Shown here in pieces: positions 25,911 to 34,534 of a stretch of DNA of 64,000 nucleotides. The DNA lies in assembly GCF_001613405.1 (NCBI RefSeq), contig NZ_BDCH01000017.1:310001-374000 (forward strand), read 5' to 3'. The notes below the pieces were generated by a model. It saw only the letters and a list, made by a program, of their open reading frames with translations. It was not told the DNA's origin and did no database searches. Source of the stretch: Nocardia crassostreae (GTDB lineage: Bacteria; Actinomycetota; Actinomycetes; Mycobacteriales; Mycobacteriaceae). Each line of letters begins with the position of its first letter. Position 1 is the stretch's first letter. Made by a program: the position numbers and the translations under genes.

Positions 25911-26444
25911 TCAGCGCTTGTTGATGAAGACCACTCCCGCGACCATTGCCACAGCGAGTACGGCCGCCACGCCGCCGAACCACAGCAAGGTGTAGTCCTT
26001 CTCGTCGATGACGTCCTGCGGCGGCGCGGTCGGGGTGGTGGCGGGGGCCGGGGTGGTCGCGGTCGGGGGTGCGGTCGGCGGCGGGCCCGCGAGAGTGAAG
26101 CCGTAGAGGCCGTGGATCGAATGACCGTCTTCAGAGCGCACCAGATAACTGACGGTGTATTGGCCGGGCGGCATACCGCTGCGCAGCGGCACCTTGAGCT
26201 GTGCGCCGCTGACTTCGGCGGGCGCGGCGGCCCAGGCGTCACCCGCCGGGCCGGTGATGGTGAGCGTGGCGCCGGAGCCGTCCACGGACTGGCTGAAGGT
26301 CAGGGTCACCCGCTCCGGCGCGGTCCCGAGGACCGCGCCGGAAGCCGGGTCGGCCTCGGTGAGTTCGGTGTGCGCCATCGCGACACCGGCGCCCCAGAAC
26401 AGGGCCAGTGTCGAAAACAACGCCACCACCTGCGCTTTCACCAT
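25911..26444 (-). CDS. CopC domain-containing exported protein with C-terminal membrane anchor
   Basis: A 177-residue protein. The signal peptide ends ...GVAMA, leaving HTELTEADPASG at the mature N-terminus, where the leading His is the classic copper ligand of CopC. SEDGHSIHGLYGF holds the second His-rich site. A Pro/Thr-rich linker (APATTPTAPP) leads to a C-terminal helix and KR, so the domain is tethered outside the membrane. It likely binds Cu(II). The start at 26444 follows GAGGAG; an upstream in-frame ATG at 26495 would add 17 basic residues. No copD follows. Confidence 0.85.
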   Translation of the reverse strand: MVKAQVVALFSTLALFWGAGVAMAHTELTEADPASGAVLGTAPERVTLTFSQSVDGSGATLTITGPAGDAWAAAPAEVSGAQLKVPLRSGMPPGQYTVSYLVRSEDGHSIHGLYGFTLAGPPPTAPPTATTPAPATTPTAPPQDVIDEKDYTLLWFGGVAAVLAVAMVAGVVFINKR

Positions 26445-26513
26445 GGTAGAGCTCCTCACCCGGGATCGTCGGACGGTGGTCCGCATCCTAGTCAACGGGC
26501 GGGTGGCGAGGAC

Positions 26514-27170
26514 CTATTCGGCCGGGTAGACCGCGTCCACCTCCACCTCCACCTCGACGAGCCAGCCCGCCACGGGCAGGCCCGCGACCTCCAGGGCGAA
26601 CCGGGTGGGCCGCGCCGGATTGCGCAGCAGCGGAGCGGCGGGGGCGGCGGTGCCCAGCGGAACCAGTTCGGTATCACCGGTTTCGAGGTTGGTATTGGCG
26701 AAGAACTGGCGGTAGGCGCGGTTCCAGCCCGCGTAGTCGGCGCGGTCGGAGCCGGGGGCATTGTCGAGGAAGACACGCATGGTCGTGACGTTCTCCGGGG
26801 ACAGGCCCTGGGCTTCGAGGTTCTCCTTGATGCGGGTGAGGACCGCCAGGCCCTGCGCCTCGGTGATGGTGACACCGGCGGGCAGCACGCCGTTCGCGAA
26901 TTGGGCGGTATCGATGAAGGATTCGGGCGTGCCCTCCTTGGCCGCCTTGTTGGTCGCGGCGGGGCCGATACCGCTGGTCTTGTAGATGGCGGCGTCGGTG
27001 CGGATGACCACGCCCTGGGCGATCATCGGGTTCGCCTGGCCCGCTTCGAGAATCGACTTGCTGACCGCGCCGGGATCGGCGGGTTCGGCGTCCGTGGAAT
27101 CGGCGGAACAGGCGGTGAGGGCAATGGCGGCCGCCAGGGTCGCGGCGGTCACGGTGAGCGGTCGTTGCAT
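26514..27170 (-). CDS. RidA/YjgF family lipoprotein
   Basis: A 218-residue protein. The signal peptide ends in a lipobox (AAAIALTACSAD), so it is anchored outside the cytoplasmic membrane, which is unusual because RidA proteins are normally cytoplasmic. The body carries RidA-like features: GLAVLTRIKENLEAQGL, TTMRVFLDN, NRAYRQFF, and a C-terminal ARPTRFALEVAGLP...VEVEVDAVYP. RidA enzymes are established hydrolases of reactive 2-imino acids. The gene begins 23 bp after the stop of an exported flavin amine oxidase, an imine-forming enzyme, so the two probably work in sequence. AGGAGA precedes the ATG. Confidence 0.85.
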   Translation of the reverse strand: MQRPLTVTAATLAAAIALTACSADSTDAEPADPGAVSKSILEAGQANPMIAQGVVIRTDAAIYKTSGIGPAATNKAAKEGTPESFIDTAQFANGVLPAGVTITEAQGLAVLTRIKENLEAQGLSPENVTTMRVFLDNAPGSDRADYAGWNRAYRQFFANTNLETGDTELVPLGTAAPAAPLLRNPARPTRFALEVAGLPVAGWLVEVEVEVDAVYPAE

Positions 27171-27193
27171 GGGGTCTCCTAGTCGAAAGTCGT

Positions 27194-28801
27194 TCAGCTG
27201 GCGGCGATTCGGGTGTGCAGAGCGGTCACCACATCGCGCGCCGAGGTGAAGGCGCCGTGCTGCCAGGCAATGGCATTGGACAGGTGGTCGCCCGCGAAGT
27301 AGACGCGGTCGACCGGGGCCAGCAGTTTGGTGTACTCCGGTGTGGCCTCGCCGCCGTGCGCATCGCTGCCGGACCAGCCGACCCAGGCGCCCTCGGAGTA
27401 TTTGGTGCGCCGCCAGCTGCCGGAGAAGGAGGAGGCGATATCGCCTCGGTACTTGTCGCCGTGAATGGCCGCGCCCTCGTCCACCGCCTTGGCCAAACGC
27501 TGCCGGTGCGTTAGGGATTCGAAGGCCAGATGGCGTAGCCCGGTGTTGTAATAGCCGACCACCACGCCGCGATCGGCATTGAAATGGTCGTAGGGGAACA
27601 TGATCTGGGCGATGTCCTTGTCGGTATTGGTGGCGCCGCCGTAGATGCGATCCTCGAGTTCCCACCAGCGGCGGGAGTATTCGATGCCGAGCTTGCCCGA
27701 GGACACCGGGATCGCGGCCTTCAGGGCCAGCAGCACATCGGCGGGCAGATTGTTGCCGAGCCGCCCGACCAGGTTCGGGGGCAGCGTGCAGATGCAGTAG
27801 TCGGCGTCGATGGCCTTCCGGTCGCCATCCTGCCGGTATTCGACCCGGACGCCGCTTCCGGTGTTCGTCATGGACGTCACCTCGGCCCCGAATCGAATAC
27901 GGTCCGTACCGATCTCGCGCTGGAAGGCGTAATAGATGCGGTCCATGCCGCCGACCGGGGTCATCATCATCATGGCCTGGTCGTAGCCGAACTCGAAGCT
28001 GAAGTTGCGGCCGATACCGCTGCGAATCACATCCGACATACCGTAGGGCTTGCGCTCGGAACCGAAGTTCAGGCCCGCGCCGGGTTCGGAATCGTAACCG
28101 CGGCGCGAGGATCCGAGATACCGGCCATCGCTGGACAGATCACCGAAATCGCGCAGGAAGGTCGCCAGCGCGTCCTTGTCGGCCGAGGTGAGCACATCGT
28201 CGAGCGCGCCGCGCGAGGCCGCCTTCTGCAGCAGCTCCGACATGTACCCGTACACATCGGCCTTGGCGGCCCGGTATTGCACCGACTGTCCCGAGATTTC
28301 CGTCTCGCTGCGGTAGTTGACCAGCGTATTGGCATTCTGATTGCCGAAAGGCTGGATTTCCACGCCCAATTCCCGGCAATAGTCGAGCGTGATGTGCCCC
28401 TGCGGAATCTGGGTCGCGCCCAGATTGAAGTAATGCCCTTCGGCGAAGGTACAGGATTGGGTTTCGCCATTGAGATCGGTCTCGGTCGTCCCGCCGCGCA
28501 CCGACCACACCCGCCCGCCCGGCCGCTGCCGGGCCTCGAGCACGGTGACGGTATAGCCCGCCTTGCGCAATTCGTAGGCCGCGCACAAACCGGCCGGGCC
28601 GCCACCGAGCACGACCACCGAGGAATTCTTGGCGGCCTTGCCGATCAGATCACCCATGGCCGGTGAGCGGAAACGCGGCGTATCCGCGGTCGCGGGCGCC
28701 AGCCCGATGGCCGACATCGCGCCGTAGGCCAGTCCGACGCCGCCGGTGGCGCCCAGACCGCGCATGAAAGATCTTCTGGTGACTGATAATTCGAGCTCCA
28801 T
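27194..28801 (-). CDS. Tat-exported flavin amine oxidase (L-amino-acid/monoamine oxidase type)
   Basis: A 535-residue protein. The N-terminus has a twin-arginine signal (RRSFMRGLG followed by a hydrophobic stretch and ATADT), so it is exported folded with FAD. VVVLGGGPAGLCAAYELRKAG is the dinucleotide motif, GGRVWSVRGG the second FAD motif, and YFAGDHLSNAIAWQHGA the C-terminal FAD loop. Such enzymes oxidise amino acids or amines to imines, releasing hydrogen peroxide. The downstream RidA-type lipoprotein and the divergent APC permease suggest extracytoplasmic amino acid or amine catabolism. The substrate is not determinable from sequence. Confidence 0.87.
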   Translation of the reverse strand: MELELSVTRRSFMRGLGATGGVGLAYGAMSAIGLAPATADTPRFRSPAMGDLIGKAAKNSSVVVLGGGPAGLCAAYELRKAGYTVTVLEARQRPGGRVWSVRGGTTETDLNGETQSCTFAEGHYFNLGATQIPQGHITLDYCRELGVEIQPFGNQNANTLVNYRSETEISGQSVQYRAAKADVYGYMSELLQKAASRGALDDVLTSADKDALATFLRDFGDLSSDGRYLGSSRRGYDSEPGAGLNFGSERKPYGMSDVIRSGIGRNFSFEFGYDQAMMMMTPVGGMDRIYYAFQREIGTDRIRFGAEVTSMTNTGSGVRVEYRQDGDRKAIDADYCICTLPPNLVGRLGNNLPADVLLALKAAIPVSSGKLGIEYSRRWWELEDRIYGGATNTDKDIAQIMFPYDHFNADRGVVVGYYNTGLRHLAFESLTHRQRLAKAVDEGAAIHGDKYRGDIASSFSGSWRRTKYSEGAWVGWSGSDAHGGEATPEYTKLLAPVDRVYFAGDHLSNAIAWQHGAFTSARDVVTALHTRIAAS

Positions 28802-29014
28802 CCGCTGTCGATCCGCGAAATGCGTTCTTGCGGAAAGTCTCGAATCGCTCCGATTCGATTCGGATACGGACGGGAAACGTTTCGACGGTCGGCGAGTGGG
28901 ACGGGCCGCGCGGAGTTCTCACTCGGTGACAAACGGCCGTCGCGCGACCGAAACGCACCGGAAACGCGTCCTGGATAGGGTCGCCCGCACCCGATGTCTG
29001 GTGGAGGTGTGTTG

Positions 29015-30523
29015 ATGGGCGCTCTGGCCGACGCCGTCGCCCGGTCGTTCACGGCCGGGGAGCCCGAGCGACCGGCGGTATCCCCCCTGCGCGCCCTGGG
29101 CCGCAGGCAATTGTCCCCCCTCGAATTGCTCGGCCAGTCGGTCGCCACCACCGCGCCCGCGGCCTCCATGGTGCTACTGCCGGTCACCATGTTCACCCAC
29201 GAGACCTGGCTGCCCGGACTGGTCACCATTGTGGCGGCGACCGCGGTGATCATGCTGATGGCGCACTGCATCGCGCAGTTCACCCGGCGGCTGGCCGCCT
29301 CGGGCGGCCTGTACACCTTCACTTTTCAGGGCCTGGGCACCCGGGCGGCGGTCACGTGCGGTGTGGGCCTGCTGGTGAAATACCTGGGCAGCGGGGCGAT
29401 CACCATGTATCACGGCGGGCAGGCAGTGCTCGTGCTGGCCGCGCAATCCGGCCTCCAGCTGCGCGGCTGGGGCGTCGCGGCGGTCTATGTCGCCGTCGCG
29501 CTGGCCATTGCGAGCGCCCTGGTCAGGGGCGTGCGCTTCGCGGCGGTGGCGATCCTGGCGGTCGAGGCGTGTTCGCTCCTCTTCATCGTGGGTCTGCTGA
29601 TCGCCGGTTCGGCCGGGGTCGCCCCGCCGGTACCGCCGACCGCCCCGGCCGGACCCGGGGTGCTGTTCGTGGCCATGCGAGCGCTGTTCGGGCTGGCCGG
29701 ATTCGAGAGCGCCACCTTCTTCGCACCCGAGACGCGGCGGCCGCTGGTAACGGTCACCCGTACCGTCCTGCTCACCCCGCTGCTGTGCGGCACGCTGTTC
29801 ATCTTCGCGGGCTGGGCGGCCTGCACCGGCCGGGCCGATGTGCTGTTCAGCGCGTATCTGCACGGCGCCGCGGGCGGGGTGAGCCCGGTCGTGGTGATCC
29901 TGCTGAATATCGGTCTCACCTGCTCCTGGCTGGCCTCGTCCATGGCGTCGTCGAATGCCGCCTCGCGCCTGGTGTATTCGATGAGCCTGGAGGGCGTGCT
30001 GCCGGGCGTGTTCACCCGCATCGGCGCGCGCCTGCGCACCCCGCACATGGCGCTGGCCGTCATTGTCGGCATCACCACGACCGGCGGCCTGATCTATGTG
30101 GCGGCGGACGGTATTCCCGCCGCGGCCGCTACGGCTGTGCGGACCGCCCTCGTCACGGCCTACATTCTCGTCGCGGTGGCGACGGTGCGCTTCCTGCGGC
30201 GCATTCGCGAGACGACCCGAATCGATTGGTACGCGGGCTGGCTCGGCGCCGCCGCGCTGACCGCCACGCTCGCGTGCCTGATGATCACGCAGGCGCGCGA
30301 CGGCACCTACGCCGCGGCCGCCACGGTGGCCTGCGTGCTGGCCGCCGGTGCCGCCTGGCATCGCTACCTGCGGGTGTTCCACCCCCGAAGCCTGCGCGCC
30401 ATCGGGGTTTTCGACAGTCCCGAGTCGGCCGATGTGCTGCCCGGCGCCGGGATGTTCGCGGTCAATGCCCGCGGCAGTATCGCCCTGGTCGGCGCGAACC
30501 GCCGCGGCCCCGACGAGCCGTGA
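29015..30523 (+). CDS. APC superfamily amino acid/amine permease
   Basis: About 502 residues with ~12-14 hydrophobic segments. LSPLELLGQSVATTAPAASM at helix 1 and FGLAGFESATFFAPETRRP in the middle are typical of the APC amino acid/polyamine/organocation group. I chose ATG at 29015, with GGAGG seven bases upstream, over ATG at 28994. It diverges from the exported amine oxidase across a 213-bp gap (28802-29014) that shows no gene or clear operator. The following IclR gene overlaps its stop by 4 bases. It probably imports the amine oxidase substrate or product. Confidence 0.87.
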   Translation: MGALADAVARSFTAGEPERPAVSPLRALGRRQLSPLELLGQSVATTAPAASMVLLPVTMFTHETWLPGLVTIVAATAVIMLMAHCIAQFTRRLAASGGLYTFTFQGLGTRAAVTCGVGLLVKYLGSGAITMYHGGQAVLVLAAQSGLQLRGWGVAAVYVAVALAIASALVRGVRFAAVAILAVEACSLLFIVGLLIAGSAGVAPPVPPTAPAGPGVLFVAMRALFGLAGFESATFFAPETRRPLVTVTRTVLLTPLLCGTLFIFAGWAACTGRADVLFSAYLHGAAGGVSPVVVILLNIGLTCSWLASSMASSNAASRLVYSMSLEGVLPGVFTRIGARLRTPHMALAVIVGITTTGGLIYVAADGIPAAAATAVRTALVTAYILVAVATVRFLRRIRETTRIDWYAGWLGAAALTATLACLMITQARDGTYAAAATVACVLAAGAAWHRYLRVFHPRSLRAIGVFDSPESADVLPGAGMFAVNARGSIALVGANRRGPDEP

Positions 30524-31257
30524 CCACCATCGTGCGCGGCGGACCGACCGGCCACGAGCCGCGCGCCGTGCAGAAGGCCCTGGCATTACTGGAAGCGGTG
30601 GCCCAGCTCGGTCCCGGCGCCACCGCGAAGGCCATCGCGGCGCATACCGGCGTGCCGCCCGCCACGGCCTACCGGCTGCTGAATCTCCTGGTGGCCGACG
30701 GCTATCTGGTGCGGGTGGAGGACCTCTCCGGTTTCGCCCTCGGCCGCCGCACCCGCGAGCTCGCCGCGGCCGCGACCGCATCGGATCCGGCCGCCGACAG
30801 CCGCCACATCCTGGCCGAGCTGCGCGCCCAGCTGCGCTACGGCATTCACCTCGCGTCGTTCACCGGCAGCCGAATCCGGCTGATAGACAAGGATCCCGAT
30901 CACGAACTCAGCGGTGAGAACATTCTGACCGCGCATCCGCACGCCTCGGCCATCGGCAAGCTCCTCATTGCCGGACACCCGGAACTGACGCCCGGGCGGC
31001 CGCGCCGGATCACCGCCTTCACCATCACCGCGCCCGCCCGGCTGGCCGCCGAACTGCGCCGCGTCGGCTCCACAAACATCGCAACCGAAATCGATGAATG
31101 CCGGATCGGCCGCAGCGCGGTCGCGGTGGCGGTACGCGGCGAGAACGGCGCGATCACCGGCGCTTTGGCCGCCATCGGCCGCACCGGGCACATTACGATC
31201 CACGACCGCGACCTGATCGACCTGCTGCAATCCTTCGCCGCCCGGCTGCGGGTGTGA
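30520..31257 (+). CDS. IclR family transcriptional regulator
   Basis: A 245-residue protein with an N-terminal winged helix (AVQKALALLEAVAQLGPGA; AIAAHTGVPPATAYRLLNLL) and a C-terminal IclR effector domain (HASAIGKLLIAGHPE; IDECRIGRSAVAVAVRG). The GTG start at 30520 overlaps the permease stop (GTGA), so it is translationally coupled. It likely regulates the permease and the divergent amine oxidase/RidA genes. The 215 bp after it (31258-31472) contain GC-rich inverted repeats near 31267-31312 that could end transcription, and no gene. Confidence 0.85.
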   Translation: MTTIVRGGPTGHEPRAVQKALALLEAVAQLGPGATAKAIAAHTGVPPATAYRLLNLLVADGYLVRVEDLSGFALGRRTRELAAAATASDPAADSRHILAELRAQLRYGIHLASFTGSRIRLIDKDPDHELSGENILTAHPHASAIGKLLIAGHPELTPGRPRRITAFTITAPARLAAELRRVGSTNIATEIDECRIGRSAVAVAVRGENGAITGALAAIGRTGHITIHDRDLIDLLQSFAARLRV

Positions 31258-31472
31258 TCGCGGCGGCGGGCGGCGGTGCACCCCGTCCGAGTCGGGGCGG
31301 ACGATCGGACGGGGGCATCCACCTTGCCGACCTCCGGGGGGCGAGTCCGGGCCGACAGCCAGAAACACTAGGTGAGCAAATACCTGGACACCATGACGAT
31401 CGAAGCCTGCGAAGCTGACAATCCGTGCCGCCGGGAACTCTTTCGGCGCGGACGGGGGTTCACCGCAAGTTC

Positions 31473-32936
31473 ATGGATGAATATCGTCCCAAATCCCCGG
31501 TTTGCCCGGTTTGTGGTTGTAGCTTCCGTTTCGTGAAATATCTGACGACTGCTGCGACCACGGTGGTGGTCGGTTTTTCGCTGACAATGGGGCAGACGAC
31601 CGCGCTGGCCGAGCCGCCGCCGGTTCCGCCCATTTCTCTCGCGCCGCCCGCCGGGTTGCCGCAGGGACCCAATCCGCTGCAGCAGTGGATCGACGCGACA
31701 ATTCCGAAACCGACGCAGACGCTGCCGCGGGTGGCGCTCCCGGCGCCGGAGAACGTACCGGCGGATTTGATGCCGCTGTGGCATGCGGTGCAGTCGGCGC
31801 CCACCGGTGATCCATTGTTCGACGTGTGGCCCGCCGATCTCGATCGATATGCGCCGGGCGACATTCTGGAAACGCGCGATGTGACCGCGACGGCGCTGCC
31901 CATGCTGCTGGTGACGACGGGAACGGTAATTCAGCGGGCCACATTGCTGAAATTCCGCACGACCAATTCCTCCGGCGCACCGTCCATCGGGACCGCGACG
32001 CTGCTGCTGCCCGCCAAGCCCTGGACAGGTGCGGGCGGTCAGCCGGTGCTGCTGAACGCCACGGCCATCAATGCGCTGAGCCGGAAGTGCACGACCGGAT
32101 ATGTGCTGGCGCACGGGCTGGAGGTGCCGACCGGACAGGATTTCCTGCCGTCGCCGACGCTGTGGGCGGCCGAGCAAGGCTATGCGGTGGTCATTCCCGA
32201 TCACGAGGGGCCGCTGATGTCCTATGCGGAGCCGACCGTCGCCGGGCACACCATGCTGGATTCCATCCGGGCCGTGCGGAATTTCGCGCCGGAGCGGTTC
32301 GGGGAGAGCCGGTTCGCCTCGACCGGATATTCCGGGGGCGCCATTGCCTCCTATGCCGGGGCCGTGCTCGCCGAGGAATACGCGCCCGAGCTGACGCCCT
32401 ATCTGGCGGGCGCGAGTCTCGGTGGATTGACCACGGATTACCAGGCTTTCGCGCGGGCTTTCGACGGCTCGTACGCCTCCGGTTTCCTGCTCACCATCGC
32501 CCTCGCGATCGCCCGGGAACATCCGGAAATACTCGGCCTGATGAATCATCTGGCGGAGTGGGCGGCGACCTCGCCGGTCAAGGAAATATGCAGTGGCAGT
32601 TTCGGCGGGCTGGGCATGGTTCCCGTTACGTTCGAGACCGTGGCCAATATCGACAAACCGCTCGACAGGACGATCGCCGCGGATATTTTCGATCGGCTGA
32701 GCCTCAGCGGCCGGAAATCCGCGATACCGCTGTTCGTATACCACGGACTGCACGATCCCTGGATTCCGGTGGCGGGCGCGGAACGGCTGCATCGGGAACA
32801 ATGCGCGCTCGGCGTCGCGGCGACCAAAAACATTGTCGGCGGCGAGCATCTGCTCGCCTACCTCAACTCCTACACCGCCACCATGGACTGGCTGGACCAG
32901 CGATTGCGCGGGGCGCCCGCGACCGGAAACTGCTGA
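31473..32936 (+). CDS. Secreted lipase (LIP family triacylglycerol lipase)
   Basis: An alpha/beta hydrolase. An export signal (VKYLTTAATTVVVGFSL up to ALAEPPP) precedes the catalytic part, with nucleophile Ser in STGYSGGAIASYAG, Asp likely in HGLHDPWIP, and His in NIVGGEHLLAY. Actinobacterial secreted lipases of this family hydrolyse triacylglycerols and other esters. The start is uncertain: ATG 31473 gives a 20-residue extension with CPVCGC, while GTG 31533 starts directly at the signal peptide. Neither has a good ribosome binding site. Confidence 0.83.
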   Translation: MDEYRPKSPVCPVCGCSFRFVKYLTTAATTVVVGFSLTMGQTTALAEPPPVPPISLAPPAGLPQGPNPLQQWIDATIPKPTQTLPRVALPAPENVPADLMPLWHAVQSAPTGDPLFDVWPADLDRYAPGDILETRDVTATALPMLLVTTGTVIQRATLLKFRTTNSSGAPSIGTATLLLPAKPWTGAGGQPVLLNATAINALSRKCTTGYVLAHGLEVPTGQDFLPSPTLWAAEQGYAVVIPDHEGPLMSYAEPTVAGHTMLDSIRAVRNFAPERFGESRFASTGYSGGAIASYAGAVLAEEYAPELTPYLAGASLGGLTTDYQAFARAFDGSYASGFLLTIALAIAREHPEILGLMNHLAEWAATSPVKEICSGSFGGLGMVPVTFETVANIDKPLDRTIAADIFDRLSLSGRKSAIPLFVYHGLHDPWIPVAGAERLHREQCALGVAATKNIVGGEHLLAYLNSYTATMDWLDQRLRGAPATGNC

Positions 32937-33041
32937 GCTCTGTAACAATCAGATGAGCAGATGAATACGGCGGCATTGGACGACCGGTGAACGGGAATCC
33001 TAGGGGCACAAGCATTTCGTCGGCTTTCCCAGGAGGATGAC

Positions 33042-33209
33042 ATGGACGAGCCGGTCTGCATCGACTGCTGGCGTCGCGACCACCTCACCTTCGTACAACG
33101 GCTGGACCCGGCCTACATCACCCCGGGCCCGGTGCATCGCTGCGCCATGCACCGCCGCCATCTCGAGGATCTGCGCAAGGGTCCCGAGAGCACCGAGGAA
33201 GCCGCGTAA
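33042..33209 (+). CDS. Small Cys/His protein, 55 residues
   Basis: The ATG follows AGGAGGA at good spacing, one of the best sites in the window. The sequence begins MDEPVCIDCWRRDH and has HRCAMHRRH further on, a CxxC...H...CxxH pattern that could bind zinc. It lies 39 bp before a stand-alone ribosomal bL12 gene on the same strand and may be cotranscribed. The family is not recognised. Confidence 0.6.
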   Translation: MDEPVCIDCWRRDHLTFVQRLDPAYITPGPVHRCAMHRRHLEDLRKGPESTEEAA

Positions 33210-33248
33210 TCTGGACGTAGTGCCTGGTCGCGGTTGCAGGGGAATGTT

Positions 33249-33635
33249 ATGGCCAAGATGTCCATCGACGAGTTGCTCGATGTTTTCAAAGGGATGACGC
33301 TGCTGGAGCTCTCGGAGTTCCTCAGGGCGTTCGAGGACGAATTCGGGGTGAGCGCCGCCGCGCCGGTGGCCACCGTGGCCGCGACCGATACCGCGCCCGC
33401 GGTGGACGCGGCCGAGGAGCAGAGCGAATTCGACCTGATCTTGGAATCCTTCGGGGACAAGAAGATTCAGGTCATCAAGGCCATGCGCGAGGTCATTCCC
33501 GGCCTGGGCCTCAAGGAGGCCAAGGATCTCGTGGAATCCGCGCCGAAGGCCGTCCTGGAACGGGTGGACCGCAGCGCCGCCGAGAACGCCAAGGCCAAAC
33601 TCGAGGCCGCCGGGGCTCGCGCGGCGCTGCGGTGA
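33249..33635 (+). CDS. Stand-alone ribosomal protein bL12 paralogue
   Basis: A 128-residue protein with the full bL12 plan: N-terminal dimerisation helix pair (SIDELLDVFKGMTLLELSEFL), an Ala/Pro/Val-rich hinge (~residues 38-60), and the factor-binding C-terminal domain (FGDKKIQVIKAMREVIPGLGL and KEAKDLVESAPKAVLERV). The housekeeping copy normally sits with rplJ, rpoB and rpoC; none of these is here, so this is a second copy. It could alter elongation-factor recruitment under special conditions. AGGGGAA lies before the ATG. Its partner may be the small Cys/His protein just upstream. Confidence 0.85.
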   Translation: MAKMSIDELLDVFKGMTLLELSEFLRAFEDEFGVSAAAPVATVAATDTAPAVDAAEEQSEFDLILESFGDKKIQVIKAMREVIPGLGLKEAKDLVESAPKAVLERVDRSAAENAKAKLEAAGARAALR

Positions 33636-33671
33636 TCTCAGGCACCGCGGTGATCCCGGGGACCGCGCGAA

Positions 33672-34523
33672 CTAGGCGGTCCCCGCGGCGAACTCGCGCA
33701 GGGTACGCGGCGGGCGGCCGGTGAACTGCTCGATGGTTTCGGTGACGCGGAACAGTTCGTGCCCGGATCCGATGGCGGCGAACATGGTCCACAGATGGGT
33801 GAGGTGCTCGACGGTGACCTCGTCGCGATAGCTCGGCATGGCCATGCGGGAGTACTCCTCCGGATGGAGATCGACATAAGGGACACCGAGGATTTCGGCC
33901 GCCTGCCCGACCGTCATGACCTCCCCCGCGAGCCAGAGCACCGGATCGACCGGGCCCTCGGCGCGCAGCACCCCGGCCCCCACCCCGGCGACATCCGCGC
34001 CCGCGATCAAGGGCAGCACCGTATCCGGGGAGCCCAGCGGCAAGGCCAATTCGCCGCTGTCACCGATGGCGACGCGCAGATTCTCGAAGAACACGGCCGC
34101 ACGCAGATGCACCGCGCCGATTCCGGCGCGATCGAGCGCCTGTTCGGCGACCCAGTGCCTGCGCATATGCGGTGTGCCCGCCGCCGGATCCGAACCCAGC
34201 TGCGAGGTCGCGACCACCCTCTCGAGACCGGCCTCCCGGGCCGCGGCGGCGAAAACGGCCGCCGCGTCCAGCATTCCGGCTGTCACCGGATAGGTGAAGT
34301 ACGCGCGCCGCACACCCCGCACGGCGGGCCGCACCGCACTGATCTCGCGCAGATCACCCACCACGACCTCGGCGCCGAGATCCTTCAATTCGGCGGCGCG
34401 CCCATCGTCGTGATGGACGAACGCGCGCACCGGAAGCCCGTCGCGCACCAGCGTTTCCGCGACGCCGCGCCCGGTGGCGCCTTGGCCGCCGCCGCCCGCG
34501 CCCGTGACGAGGATCGGTTCCAT
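33672..34523 (-). CDS. NmrA family NAD(P)-binding protein
   Basis: A 283-residue atypical short-chain dehydrogenase/reductase. The Rossmann glycine motif is VTGAGGGGQGATG, followed by LVRDGLPVRAFVHHDD and AEVVVGDLRE as in NmrA-like proteins. The usual Tyr-x-x-x-Lys catalytic pair is not obvious, so redox sensing or quinone/enone reduction are both possible. The ATG follows GGAGAA. It lies 11 bp after the stop of a saccharopine-dehydrogenase-like gene on the same strand, so the two probably form an operon. Confidence 0.82.
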   Translation of the reverse strand: MEPILVTGAGGGGQGATGRGVAETLVRDGLPVRAFVHHDDGRAAELKDLGAEVVVGDLREISAVRPAVRGVRRAYFTYPVTAGMLDAAAVFAAAAREAGLERVVATSQLGSDPAAGTPHMRRHWVAEQALDRAGIGAVHLRAAVFFENLRVAIGDSGELALPLGSPDTVLPLIAGADVAGVGAGVLRAEGPVDPVLWLAGEVMTVGQAAEILGVPYVDLHPEEYSRMAMPSYRDEVTVEHLTHLWTMFAAIGSGHELFRVTETIEQFTGRPPRTLREFAAGTA

Positions 34524-34534
34524 GGCCGTTCTCC

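Noticed and set aside
23510..26242. 910-codon minus-strand open frame spanning the MHS, oxidoreductase and CopC genes
   Set aside because: Low-complexity Arg/Pro/Gly composition and complete overlap with three recognised genes in other frames.
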